Source of the DNA: Chitinophagales bacterium
GTDB lineage: Bacteria > Bacteroidota > Bacteroidia > Chitinophagales > Chitinophagaceae
Length of the DNA: 64,000 nt
Direction: 5' to 3'
Assembly: GCA_020636495.1 (NCBI GenBank)
Contig: JACJXQ010000008.1
Coordinates: 1,612,001-1,676,000, forward strand
This document shows positions 7,990 through 16,949 of this stretch, piece after piece (within the stretch, counting starts at the first letter, position 1; each line of letters opens with the position of its first letter). The translations under genes and the position numbers were made by a program. The notes under the pieces are model-generated. The model had not been told where the DNA came from, searched no databases, and worked only from the letters and a program-made list of their open reading frames with translations.

Positions 7990-9996
7990 GTGTCAACCAT
8001 AAAAGGCATATATGCTTTTGCACTGCTGATGTTGTGCAGTTACGGTGTTTTTGCGCAGCAGCAACCGGGCGCTCCATTAGGGTTGCAAGATCAGAAAAAG
8101 GATTCATTACAATTTGATAAGACAAACACAGACGATTGGCACAACGACAATATCATTGTCAAGGTGAGGTACAAGTATCTGAATTCTAATAAGGTACATA
8201 CGCCGGATTCAAGTATTCATACATTTCATCGCAGACCGAATATACAACCCTGGTACCGAGACCTGGGAAATTACGGTACTTCTGTGCAGAACCTGATGTT
8301 CACCCCGGAAGACCGTACAGGTCCTTCCCTTGGTTATAACACTTTTAACGTATTCAGGTTAAACCCTGACAGTTTGCGTTATTATAATACAACGGTGCCG
8401 TATTCTGAATTCAGTTTCAGGTTGGGCAGCAAACTGGAGCAACAGGTGGGTATATTACATACGCAGAATATAAAACCCAACTGGAATTTTGCATTTGAGT
8501 ATAACAGGGTCAGCTCGCAGGGTTTTTTCCTGTTACAGAGAACCTCTCATGATATGGGCTCTTTTTCGACCAACTATGAGAGTATTAATCACCGGTACAA
8601 ACTAAAAGCCGGTATAATCTATAATAAGGATATACAGGATGAGAATGGCGGAATAGTTGATACCTCACAACTGACCAATGATAGTTATAATGAGAGGAGC
8701 AATGTGGACATTGCTTACGCCAATGCAGTATCCGGCGGTGGTTCTGCAGTGCCGCGATCACTGATCACCAACACCATAAGAGATTACAACATAGTGTTAC
8801 AGCATGGTTATTCCTGGGGACATACTGACACGCTCTATAGTGAAGACTCAACTCAAATGAAGATAGAATACACGCCAAGGTTCAGCGTAACTCACAATTT
8901 CAGGTTGAGTAACCAGCAATACACTTACAAAGATCTTGTACCCGACTCGCTGAGGTATGCACCGGTTTTTGCACAAGCATTCTTTGGAGATGGTTCTGAT
9001 TCGGTATTTACCCGCCAGAAGCAGAATACCTTTGATAACTCCCTTTTGCTAAATGGCTTTTTGGGCAAAGGTGAAAAACAGATACAGTTTAGTGCAGGAG
9101 CCGGTGTAAGGGTAGACAGGTTTTCTACCCGTTATCTTATCAATGCGGATTTTACAACTATAACAAGTAATTACCTTGTAGCGCAGATACGCAAAGAGGC
9201 ATTGGAACAAGGTGACCTGTTTTACATAGCTGATGCTAAGTTTTATGTTACCGGTGCAGCCTCCGGCAATTCATTACTGCATTTTGCAGCAGGAAAGGAG
9301 TTGGGTAAGGGTACTGCAATCATTAAAGCAGGTATACAACAGAATATTAACAACGCTCCATATAATTATTCCCTCTATATCAATGCCTATGATACTTTAA
9401 CAAATAATTTCAATAAAGAAAGTGTAACGAAGGTATATGGAAGTATCAGCAGCAATAAATATCATTTAGACCTGGAAGTGCGCAACTACCTCATCAGCAA
9501 TTACCTGTATATGAATGCTGCGCAATTGCCCGACCAGTATGCACCTACTATCAACTTGTTGCAGTTATCATTACAAAAGGCTTTCAAATGGAGGGGTGTT
9601 GTATTTGACAATGAGGTGCTGTACCAGAGTTTTACTGCTAATGCGCCATTGAACCTGCCTATGTTCCTTGGCAGGCACCAACTCAGTTATGAAAGGTATA
9701 TTTTCAAGAACGCATTAAAAATCGCCATTGGTGCAGAAATGCGTTATCACAGCCCATACCAGACAGCAAGGTACAGCGCCATATTTAACAGGTTCTATTA
9801 TGATTATACCTACGTATTGAGTAATGACCCTATATATGCGGCATTCTTCAATTTCAAGATAAAAAGGTTCAGGAGTTTCATAATGGTAGACCAGGTACAA
9901 CAAGCCTTTAGGAAGGCTAATGTTATCAATTTGCCGGGATATCCTGCCCAGAATACGATGATCCGGTTCGGTTTTAACTGGGTTTTGTTGAAATAA
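7990..9996 (+). CDS. Putative porin, Porin_10-like outer-membrane beta-barrel
   Basis: The mature protein is rich in alternating aromatic/polar strands and asparagine turns typical of a beta-barrel. It carries stretches seen in the Bacteroidota 'putative porin' family (PF14121 type): QPWYRDLGNYGTSVQNL, then DRTGPSLGYNTFNVF and YSEFSFRLGSK. It ends in a strand with an aromatic (IRFGFNWVLLK), as outer-membrane barrels do. The frame opens with TTG at 7960, but GTG at 7990 gives a cleaner signal peptide (STIKGIYAFALLMLCSYGVFAQ), so I chose it: about 668 residues. The start is uncertain. Substrate unknown. Confidence 0.85.
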   Translation: MSTIKGIYAFALLMLCSYGVFAQQQPGAPLGLQDQKKDSLQFDKTNTDDWHNDNIIVKVRYKYLNSNKVHTPDSSIHTFHRRPNIQPWYRDLGNYGTSVQNLMFTPEDRTGPSLGYNTFNVFRLNPDSLRYYNTTVPYSEFSFRLGSKLEQQVGILHTQNIKPNWNFAFEYNRVSSQGFFLLQRTSHDMGSFSTNYESINHRYKLKAGIIYNKDIQDENGGIVDTSQLTNDSYNERSNVDIAYANAVSGGGSAVPRSLITNTIRDYNIVLQHGYSWGHTDTLYSEDSTQMKIEYTPRFSVTHNFRLSNQQYTYKDLVPDSLRYAPVFAQAFFGDGSDSVFTRQKQNTFDNSLLLNGFLGKGEKQIQFSAGAGVRVDRFSTRYLINADFTTITSNYLVAQIRKEALEQGDLFYIADAKFYVTGAASGNSLLHFAAGKELGKGTAIIKAGIQQNINNAPYNYSLYINAYDTLTNNFNKESVTKVYGSISSNKYHLDLEVRNYLISNYLYMNAAQLPDQYAPTINLLQLSLQKAFKWRGVVFDNEVLYQSFTANAPLNLPMFLGRHQLSYERYIFKNALKIAIGAEMRYHSPYQTARYSAIFNRFYYDYTYVLSNDPIYAAFFNFKIKRFRSFIMVDQVQQAFRKANVINLPGYPAQNTMIRFGFNWVLLK

Positions 9997-10048
9997 AAAG
10001 CATTAAACTATATTTGCATGCAAAAATTATGACTATTGAAAAAGCCAA

Positions 10049-10080
10049 TTGCTGTAATTGATCAATAGCTATTAACTTTG
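10049..10080 (+). promoter_or_regulatory. sucA promoter with palindromic spacer
   Basis: TTG at 10049-10051 and TAACTTTG at 10073-10080 are spaced by 21 bases. The spacer contains two overlapping perfect 10-bp palindromes, ATTGATCAAT (10057-10066) and AATAGCTATT (10064-10073), which could be an operator. A second near-match, TAACTTTA, lies at about 10113, closer to the start at 10156. Confidence 0.45.
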
Positions 10081-10155
10081 TGCTTCACATTTTGTTAATA
10101 TAGCAAATGTGACCACTAACTTTAGAAATGAAGCATACCAAATTGCGGTAGTACG

Positions 10156-12918
10156 ATGAAAGATTTTTCTTATGTGATGAATTCACACCCTGCCTATATA
10201 GAGTCTCTATATCAGGATTATAAAAAAGACCCCTCTTCTGTTGATGCTGAACTGGAAAAGTTTTTTGAAGGTTTCGACTTCGCCTCCCGGACGAACGGAA
10301 ATGGAGCTGTAGAGCAGGAAACTCCTATTTATGCAGACCGGGCACAGATAACAGACGAACAATTAGCTAAAGAAGTAGGCGTATTCTGGCTGATACGTGC
10401 TTATCGCAAGCGTGGCCACCTGATAGCTACTACCAACCCTATCAGGCAGAGAATAGATCGTAAACCGCAGTTGGATCTCCATTATTTCGGACTTAGTGAT
10501 GCAGACCTTGAAACTGAGTTTCATGCTGGTGTTCGCCTGAAAATGGGTAAGGCTAAGCTGAAGGATATACTTGCCAAGCTGAAAAAAATATATGCAGGTA
10601 ATGTGGGTATTGAATATACCTACATCAACGACCAGGCTACCTGCGAGTGGATAGAGAACGAGTTTGAGGAAATGATGGATGAGGAGTTGCCACTCGAGAA
10701 GAAGAAAAGGATACTCGAGAAGCTGAACGAAGGAGTGATGTTCGAGGAGTTCCTGCACAAGAAATACATAGGTCAGAAAAGGTTCAGCCTGGAAGGGGGG
10801 GAGAGTACTATTCCTGCGTTGGATACGATCATCAACTCAGCGTCAGAAACAGGTGTGAAAGAAGTAGTGATAGGTATGGCTCACCGCGGCCGCCTGAATG
10901 TTCTGGCTAATACCCTGAAAAAGACTTACGAGCAGATTTTTTCTGAATTTGAAGGTTATTTGCCTCCTGATACTACCATGGGTAGCGGTGATGTAAAATA
11001 TCACCTGGGCTTCCGATCAAATATCGAGACTCCTGCGGGTAAACAGGTGAATGTACAACTGACGCCCAATCCTTCGCATCTTGAAGTTGTGGACCCGGTT
11101 GTGGTTGGCTTTGCCCGTGCTAAAGCCGATTCTATTTATGATAGCGATTATGATAGCGTATTGCCTATACTGATACATGGTGATGCAGCGATAGCGGGAC
11201 AGGGTGTAGTGTACGAACTGCTGCAGATGAGTAAACTGGAAGGTTATTATACAGGAGGTACCATACACTTTGTTATCAATAACCAGATAGGCTTTACTAC
11301 AGATTTCTATGATGCACGTTCTGCCAACTATTGCACCAGTATTGCATCTATGGTACATGCACCGGTACTGCACGTAAATGGTGATGACCCGGAGGCTGTG
11401 GTAAAAGCATGCGAAATAGCCGTGGCATACAGGCAGAAGTACCATGGGGATTTTTTCATAGATATGGTATGCTATCGCAAGCACGGGCATAACGAAGGTG
11501 ATGACCCGAGCTTTACACAGCCTAAACTGTATGAACTGATAAAGAAACACGTGAACCCACGTGAAAAGTATACTCAGCAATTGCTGGCAAGCGGTACTTC
11601 TGATGCCAAGAAACTGGCACAGGAGATGGAAGAAAGGTATTGGAACGATTTGCAACAAAGATTGGACGAAGTGAAAGAAAAGCCGATTCCATATAACATG
11701 CAGGAGCCTGAGAAAGCATGGAGCAGTCTCAGGCACTCAAAGCATGAGGACTTCGACCATTCACCTGAAACCAGTATTAGTGCAGAGCAGGTAGATAGGT
11801 TAGTCAAAGACCTGATGTATATTCCGGAAGGGTTTAAGCCATTGAGGAAGATAAAGAAGTTGCTGGACGATAAAGTGAAGTTGTATAAGGAGGAAAAAAA
11901 ACTGGATTGGGCTACCGGTGAACTTATGGCTTACGCCAGCCTGATAGCAGATGGTAAGATCGTACGCATGAGCGGCCAGGATGTGGAGAGAGGTACATTC
12001 TCTCACCGCCACTCTGTGTTGCACGATGAGAACGATAATTCCAGCTACAACAGGCTGAGTAAAGTGTCTGATAACCCGGAAGCGTTTAAGGTATATAACT
12101 CTTTACTGAGTGAGTTTGCCGTGCTAGGTTTTGAATATGGTTACTCAATAGCAGACCCTAACGCATTGACCATATGGGAAGCCCAGTTTGGCGATTTTGC
12201 TAATGGTTGCCAAACCGTTATCGACCAATATATCGTATCAGCTGAAACCAAATGGCGCAAAATGAGCGGCATAGTTATGCTGTTGCCCCATGGTTATGAA
12301 GGACAGGGCCCCGAACACTCATCAGCAAGAATTGAACGTTTCCTGCAATTATGTGCAGAAGATAACATCGTAGTAACGAATATTACTACTGCGGCTAACC
12401 TATTCCACATGTTCCGCAGGCAAATGACATGGGGTTTCCGTAAGCCATTGGTGAATTTCTCACCGAAGGCTAACCTGAGACATGTGCGCTCATACTCACC
12501 TGTTGAGGACTTTACCCAAGGTGGTTTCCGCGAGGTGATAGACGATCCGAACATAAAAACGGCCGGCAAAGTGAAACGTGTGGTGTTGTGTAGCGGTAAA
12601 GTGTACTTCGACCTGAGTGAAAAGCAGATAGAGGAAAAACGCACTGATGTGGCGTTAGTTCGCTTGGAGCAGATGTATCCTTTGCCAACAAGGCAACTGA
12701 ATGAGTTGAAGGACAAGTATAAAAAAGCTGAGTGGGTATGGGTACAGGAAGAACCGCGTAATATGGGTGCGGCCGGGTACCTGTATATGAACCAGGAAGA
12801 TTTTTCGGTGGACAGGTATATAACACGGCCTGCCAGTGCAGCTTCTGCTACCGGTTTTGCTAAACAGCACGCCCAGCAGCAGAAAGAGCTGATAGTGGAT
12901 AAAGCATTTGAATTTTAA
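10156..12918 (+). CDS. sucA: 2-oxoglutarate dehydrogenase E1 component
   Basis: E1 is the thiamine-diphosphate decarboxylase of the 2-oxoglutarate dehydrogenase complex in the TCA cycle. At 920 residues it is the usual length. The N-terminal peripheral-subunit-binding helix (NSHPAYIESLYQDYKKDP) is followed by VIGMAHRGRLNVLANTL, the ThDP/Mg region GDAAIAGQGVVYELLQMS, and the transketolase-like C-terminal half (LPHGYEGQGPEHSSARIERFLQ). The usual partner sucB (E2) does not follow; the next gene is an ACP of a separate locus. A short hairpin after the stop supports its being transcribed alone. Confidence 0.97.
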   Translation: MKDFSYVMNSHPAYIESLYQDYKKDPSSVDAELEKFFEGFDFASRTNGNGAVEQETPIYADRAQITDEQLAKEVGVFWLIRAYRKRGHLIATTNPIRQRIDRKPQLDLHYFGLSDADLETEFHAGVRLKMGKAKLKDILAKLKKIYAGNVGIEYTYINDQATCEWIENEFEEMMDEELPLEKKKRILEKLNEGVMFEEFLHKKYIGQKRFSLEGGESTIPALDTIINSASETGVKEVVIGMAHRGRLNVLANTLKKTYEQIFSEFEGYLPPDTTMGSGDVKYHLGFRSNIETPAGKQVNVQLTPNPSHLEVVDPVVVGFARAKADSIYDSDYDSVLPILIHGDAAIAGQGVVYELLQMSKLEGYYTGGTIHFVINNQIGFTTDFYDARSANYCTSIASMVHAPVLHVNGDDPEAVVKACEIAVAYRQKYHGDFFIDMVCYRKHGHNEGDDPSFTQPKLYELIKKHVNPREKYTQQLLASGTSDAKKLAQEMEERYWNDLQQRLDEVKEKPIPYNMQEPEKAWSSLRHSKHEDFDHSPETSISAEQVDRLVKDLMYIPEGFKPLRKIKKLLDDKVKLYKEEKKLDWATGELMAYASLIADGKIVRMSGQDVERGTFSHRHSVLHDENDNSSYNRLSKVSDNPEAFKVYNSLLSEFAVLGFEYGYSIADPNALTIWEAQFGDFANGCQTVIDQYIVSAETKWRKMSGIVMLLPHGYEGQGPEHSSARIERFLQLCAEDNIVVTNITTAANLFHMFRRQMTWGFRKPLVNFSPKANLRHVRSYSPVEDFTQGGFREVIDDPNIKTAGKVKRVVLCSGKVYFDLSEKQIEEKRTDVALVRLEQMYPLPTRQLNELKDKYKKAEWVWVQEEPRNMGAAGYLYMNQEDFSVDRYITRPASAASATGFAKQHAQQQKELIVDKAFEF

Positions 12919-12936
12919 ATACTTATCGGTATCATA

Positions 12937-12951
12937 AAGCATTGAATGCTT
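12937..12951 (+). terminator. Short hairpin with T-run after sucA
   Basis: AAGCAT-TGA-ATGCTT is followed directly by ATTTTTG, so it could be a weak intrinsic terminator for sucA. The T-run is also part of the TATTTTTG box of the next gene, so terminator and promoter overlap. Confidence 0.4.
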
Positions 12952-12958
12952 ATTTTTG
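12951..12958 (+). promoter_or_regulatory. -7 promoter box TATTTTTG for the ACP-KS-CLF locus
   Basis: This exact TAnnTTTG match lies 21 bases before the ACP ATG at 12980. No convincing TTTG is seen 19-21 bp upstream. It suggests the ACP operon is transcribed independently of sucA. Confidence 0.5.
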
Positions 12959-12979
12959 TCCGATATTTGAAAGAATTAT

Positions 12980-13237
12980 ATGGAAGAATTGAAAAATACC
13001 CTGAAACAGCAGATCATTGAATCGTTGAACCTGGAAGGAATGACACCTGCTGATATAGACGACAATGCACCCCTTTTTGGCGAAGGGTTGGGCCTGGATA
13101 GTATCGATTCTCTGGAGTTGATGGTATTGCTTGAGCGCAACTATGGCATTAAGATAGAAGATGCCAGGGAGGGACGTAAAGTATTAGAGTCTGTAGCATC
13201 AATGGCGGCATATATCCAGGAACACAGGACTGTATAA
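12980..13237 (+). CDS. Acyl carrier protein of a type II FAS/PKS-like locus
   Basis: This 85-residue acidic helical protein has the phosphopantetheine site LGLDSIDSLELM, with Ser41 as the attachment residue. The Phe33-Gly-Glu-Gly approach to the site is typical of specialised ACPs in polyketide and aryl-polyene loci rather than of housekeeping AcpP, which has GADSLD. The ketosynthase starts 13 bases downstream. It presumably carries the growing chain for KS and CLF next to it. The product is not determined by the sequence. Confidence 0.9.
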   Translation: MEELKNTLKQQIIESLNLEGMTPADIDDNAPLFGEGLGLDSIDSLELMVLLERNYGIKIEDAREGRKVLESVASMAAYIQEHRTV

Positions 13238-13250
13238 GCTCCGCAACCAA

Positions 13251-14453
13251 ATGGCGGGAAGAATAGTTATCACATCTACCGGAATTATCTCAGCGCTTGG
13301 CCTGGGTGAGGATGAGCATACACATGCTTTGCTGACCATGACTCCAGGACTGAAATATGCAACTCACCTGCAAACAAAACACGCTAAGGAGTTTTTGCTG
13401 GGCGAGGTGGATATGTCTAATGACCAGCTTGCTGCAAAGCTGGGTTTGCCAGTAGGTGATAATGGTTACACCAGGACTACCTTGCTGGCGCTTGTCGCTA
13501 TGCTGGAACTGGTAAATAAGGTAGGTGCGGACTTTCTTAAAGAAGCACCCATTGCGCTTATAAATGCCAATACTGTCGGAGGTATGTGTTCTGTAGAGGA
13601 TATGTACCTCGATTTCATTTCAGACAAACAGGAAGGGCCTTTCATTAAATATATTGATACGCTGGATTGTGCTGAAAGTACATTGAACATTGCAAAGTAC
13701 TTTGGTTTTAAACCTTTTACGGCTACTATCAGCACTGCATGTTCTTCGTCTGCCAATGCAATAATGTTGGGCAACAGATTGATACAGGCAGGTGTGGTGA
13801 AACGTGCCATCTGCGGTGGGTGTGATGCGCTAAGCCGTTTTACCCTGAATGGTTTCAATTCATTGAAGAATGTAGATAAAGACGCCTGTCGTCCATTCGA
13901 CCAGTCGCGCTTTGGCCTGAACCTGGGAGAAGGCGCAGGGTATCTTGTACTGGAAAAAGAAGAAGATGCCTTAGCAAGAGGCGCTGAGGTGCTGGCTGTG
14001 CTCTCAGGTTACAGCAATACGAATGATGCCTATCACCCAACTGCTCCTTCACCCGAAGGTGATGGAGCGTTGATGACCATGCAACTGGCTTTGCAAAAAG
14101 CAGGGCTTGATCCCGGTGATATTGATTATATCAATGCGCATGGTACTGCTACCGCTAATAATGATGCTGCTGAAGGCAAGGCATTACAAAGGCTATTCAC
14201 TCAGCCCTGTTTCAGCTCAACCAAACCATTTACAGGACACACACTGGCAGCCGCAGGTGCTATCGAAGCGATATTCAGTATTATTGCTTTGCAGCGTCAA
14301 GTAACGTTACCTAACCTCAACTTTAATACAAAAATGGAAGAGTTGGAGATAGCGCCAGTAACAGAAGTTCAAGGAAAGAAAATCCAACATGTTTTAAGCA
14401 ACTCCTTCGGGTTTGGAGGTAATAATGTTTCTTTATTATTCAGTCGCGCATGA
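13251..14453 (+). CDS. Beta-ketoacyl-ACP synthase, active
   Basis: This 400-residue FabB/FabF-type condensing enzyme has the full catalytic triad: Cys164 in ISTACSSSA, His297 in NAHGTATAN and His330 in FTGHTLAAAG. The C-terminal SNSFGFGGNN is intact. It catalyses decarboxylative Claisen condensation of an acyl-enzyme with malonyl-ACP. It follows an ACP by 13 bases and overlaps the next gene by ATGA, so the three genes are one operon. The pairing with a dead partner fits a KS-CLF heterodimer of the aryl-polyene or type II PKS kind rather than housekeeping fatty-acid synthesis. Confidence 0.93.
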   Translation: MAGRIVITSTGIISALGLGEDEHTHALLTMTPGLKYATHLQTKHAKEFLLGEVDMSNDQLAAKLGLPVGDNGYTRTTLLALVAMLELVNKVGADFLKEAPIALINANTVGGMCSVEDMYLDFISDKQEGPFIKYIDTLDCAESTLNIAKYFGFKPFTATISTACSSSANAIMLGNRLIQAGVVKRAICGGCDALSRFTLNGFNSLKNVDKDACRPFDQSRFGLNLGEGAGYLVLEKEEDALARGAEVLAVLSGYSNTNDAYHPTAPSPEGDGALMTMQLALQKAGLDPGDIDYINAHGTATANNDAAEGKALQRLFTQPCFSSTKPFTGHTLAAAGAIEAIFSIIALQRQVTLPNLNFNTKMEELEIAPVTEVQGKKIQHVLSNSFGFGGNNVSLLFSRA

Positions 14454-15523
14454 TGAAACCTGTCTACATATTGTCAGCAGCAGTTACTTCTCCTCAACAG
14501 CATTTTGAGGATGAAGGCTTTCTGCAGGATATCAGGGAAACGAATGACGGTATGCTGGTTGTGTCTGAACCTAATTACAGGAAATACATCAATCCTGTAG
14601 CCATCAGGCGTATGAGTAAGTTGCTGAAGATGGGCATCAGTACCGGTATGAATGCACTGGAAAGGGCGGGAGTTACAAAACCTGATGCTATTATCACTGG
14701 TACCGGCAGGGGATCCATGGTAGATACAGAGGCCTTTTTGCTGAATATGATAGAGAATGAAGAAGAAGCTCTTACTCCCACATCTTTTATACAATCTACT
14801 TATAACTCAGTAAATGGCTGGCTGGCATTGCAAACCAGGTCGAATGGATACAACCAGACCTACGTGAACAGGGGTGCTTCTTTTGAACTAGCCTTGTTTG
14901 ATGCGCAAATGCTGTTGAACGAAGATGGTGAGGAGCAGAATATACTTGTAGGTTGCCTGGACGAAATAACACCAGACTATGTTAAGGTGAAAAGCAAAAT
15001 AGGATATTGGAAAGAGCCACTTTCTTCCAACCTTCAACTGTTTGTGCACAGCGATACAAAAGGTACATTAGCCGGTGAGGGCGCAGCTTTTTTTACCCTG
15101 ACCAATAAAAGCGAAAATGCATTGTGCAGCTTGCTTGCCGTAGAAATGTTGCAGGATGCCTCAACAGATGAAGTGCTTGCTGCCATAAATAATATGTTGT
15201 CTGCACAAGGGCTATCGTTGACAGATATAGATGTATTACTTTGTGGCATGAATGGCGATGTGCAACAGCAGGATGTATATACAGTGTTAGAATCTAAAGC
15301 GGATGCTCATACATCAATTGCTGCGTTTAAACATCTTTGTGGTGAATATGATACCTCATCTGGTTTTGCTACATGGATCGTTACACATCTTTTTGAAGGA
15401 CAAGAAGTACCTGAGATCCTTATTCAGAAAAAGGGAACACACGATACTATAAGAAATATATTGGTTGTGAACCACTACATCCTGAACAGTACGTCACTAC
15501 TGCTATTCCGATCTGTTGAATAA
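14450..15523 (+). CDS. Ketosynthase-like chain-length-factor homologue, catalytic residues lost
   Basis: This 357-residue protein keeps the thiolase-fold outline (NPVAIRRMSKLLKMGISTGMNAL, GTGRGSMVDTE, LAGEGAAFFTL). The nucleophile position reads NRGASFELA, with Ala143 where Cys is expected. The first histidine motif reads GMNGD and the second KHLCGEYDTSSG, so all three catalytic residues appear replaced. Such inactive partners, called CLF, pair with an active KS in aryl-polyene, flexirubin and type II PKS systems. It overlaps the active KS by four bases. ATGs at 14450 and 14453 are both possible. The heterodimer is inference from context and family. Confidence 0.85.
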   Translation: MMKPVYILSAAVTSPQQHFEDEGFLQDIRETNDGMLVVSEPNYRKYINPVAIRRMSKLLKMGISTGMNALERAGVTKPDAIITGTGRGSMVDTEAFLLNMIENEEEALTPTSFIQSTYNSVNGWLALQTRSNGYNQTYVNRGASFELALFDAQMLLNEDGEEQNILVGCLDEITPDYVKVKSKIGYWKEPLSSNLQLFVHSDTKGTLAGEGAAFFTLTNKSENALCSLLAVEMLQDASTDEVLAAINNMLSAQGLSLTDIDVLLCGMNGDVQQQDVYTVLESKADAHTSIAAFKHLCGEYDTSSGFATWIVTHLFEGQEVPEILIQKKGTHDTIRNILVVNHYILNSTSLLLFRSVE

Positions 15524-15545
15524 GGAAAGTTGAATCGCAGGCAGG

Positions 15546-16364
15546 TTAAATAACCCCTACCATATACACTTGCGTAGGAGTAGGGTTGCCGCCTTCTTTT
15601 TCTAATGAAATAGCAAATGCCTGGCCGGATTGTACATTAAGAGGTATCTTTTTCGGGGAGCCATCCTTTGCAACCATATCGTTGGAAATAACGCCCATAT
15701 CAACAGGTTTCCCATCCTGTATTACCCAAAGTTGGTACTGTTTGCCTTGTGGTGGCAGCGGCATATTGTGAAAAGCCAGGTAGGCATCACCTTTTTCTTT
15801 ATTCCAGTATACGACACCCGCCATATGTGTGTCACCTTCTTTGTGCATGACAACAGTCTTCATACCGGGGTCAGCCAGCAGATCTTTTTCTTTTTTGTAC
15901 GCGTCAATTACAGTCGCCAGTTGTTGTTGCGTGGCCTCCATCGAGTCTACTTTGGCAACAAGCGCCATTTGTTGATCCCTGCTCTGGTTTCTCTGGCTCA
16001 GTAGTATGAAGTTGGTAAGCGCACTTACTATCACGGCTGCCCATATAGCGGCTCTTTGCCACGAAGGTTGTTTGGGAGGTATAGGAATGGTTTGTGTGGG
16101 GGCAGGATTATTATCTTCTGCAGGTTCTTCTTCTGTAGTTTCATTGTCCAGGGCTTCCCATATCTGCTCCTGCATAAATGCCGGAGGCGGTACCGCCTGG
16201 TCCTGTGCAAGGTTTAGCATAGCCTCCTCAATGGCCGCCAGTTCCGCCGCCAGTTCAGGATACAAGGCTATATCAGACTCTACGCCGATGCGCTCATCTT
16301 CTGTGAGGGCGCCTAGTACGTAGGCTTCTAATATGCCTGATTCTATGTATTCCTTTATATTCAC
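15546..16364 (-). CDS. Anti-sigma factor, RskA/anti-sigma-K type
   Basis: The 272-residue membrane protein has a cytoplasmic helical N-terminus (KEYIESGILEAYVLGALTEDERIGVE), a proline-rich linker, one membrane segment at about residues 103-122, and a periplasmic domain. That domain has the RskA signature LAFHNMPLPPQGKQYQLWVIQDGKPVDMG in pieces around 195-225. It lacks the CxxC/HC zinc site of ZAS anti-sigmas in its N-terminus. It lies 10 bases after the ECF sigma gene and should bind that sigma factor and release it on an envelope signal that the sequence does not reveal. Confidence 0.9.
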   Translation of the reverse strand: MNIKEYIESGILEAYVLGALTEDERIGVESDIALYPELAAELAAIEEAMLNLAQDQAVPPPAFMQEQIWEALDNETTEEEPAEDNNPAPTQTIPIPPKQPSWQRAAIWAAVIVSALTNFILLSQRNQSRDQQMALVAKVDSMEATQQQLATVIDAYKKEKDLLADPGMKTVVMHKEGDTHMAGVVYWNKEKGDAYLAFHNMPLPPQGKQYQLWVIQDGKPVDMGVISNDMVAKDGSPKKIPLNVQSGQAFAISLEKEGGNPTPTQVYMVGVI

Positions 16365-16374
16365 TCTTTTATAC

Positions 16375-16926
16375 TTAATTAATATTATAATGTTCCCGTA
16401 ATATACTCATAGCTTTCCTCATCCGGGTCTTTACAGTCCCGAGTGGTACGTCTAGTGATTTTGATATTTCATCGAGGGTAAAACCTTTGAAATAAGCCAG
16501 TTCTACTATTGACTGATATTCGGGCTTCATGCCTGCTACTACATTTCTAAGCCCTATCGTGTCTGTTTTTTGTTCTGTGCTCAGATCATTCTGCTCATTA
16601 TATACGATATCATCACCTGTACGGATTTTCCCTTTCATGATCTCTCCCTTCGAGCGTAGCTTGTCTATAGCTGTATTGCGGCACAGGTTCAGCATCCATG
16701 TGTACAGGCGTCCCTTTGCGGGGTCAAATTTGTCAATGTTGTTCCATATTTTAACAAATGCCTCCTGCAATACATCCTGGGCTGTCTGTTCGTCTGCAAT
16801 AACCTTACGGATGATACCGTACAAAGCACCTGAATATTGCTTGTACAGGTAATCGAACCCCTGTCTGCTCTTTTGCTTAAGCAGCATCACCAGTTCTCCT
16901 TCCGTGTATGTGGTTATTGTTGACAA
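16375..16926 (-). CDS. ECF RNA polymerase sigma factor
   Basis: The 183-residue protein has region 2 (QGFDYLYKQYSGALYGII, then LQEAFVKIWNNIDKFDPAKG and LYTWMLNLCRNTAIDKLRS) and region 4 (MKPEYQSIVELAYFKGFTLDE, then LDVPLGTVKTRMRKAMSIL) with the usual helix-turn-helix. The order and spacing fit SigK/RpoE-like ECF factors paired with RskA anti-sigmas, and its anti-sigma gene follows immediately. The pair probably autoregulates, as is usual, but I see no clear ECF promoter upstream. Confidence 0.95.
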   Translation of the reverse strand: MSTITTYTEGELVMLLKQKSRQGFDYLYKQYSGALYGIIRKVIADEQTAQDVLQEAFVKIWNNIDKFDPAKGRLYTWMLNLCRNTAIDKLRSKGEIMKGKIRTGDDIVYNEQNDLSTEQKTDTIGLRNVVAGMKPEYQSIVELAYFKGFTLDEISKSLDVPLGTVKTRMRKAMSILREHYNIN

Positions 16927-16949
16927 AATTTGGTTTCCGAAAGTAGGCT

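Noticed and set aside
11017..11736. A 239-codon minus-strand frame within sucA
   Set aside because: Antisense to the sucA coding region, Cys/His/Ile-rich with no family character, and sucA is complete.
13251..15523. Housekeeping fabF/fabB for this ACP-KS-KS group
   Set aside because: The second KS has lost all three catalytic residues and the ACP motif differs from AcpP, which fits a secondary KS/CLF system better.
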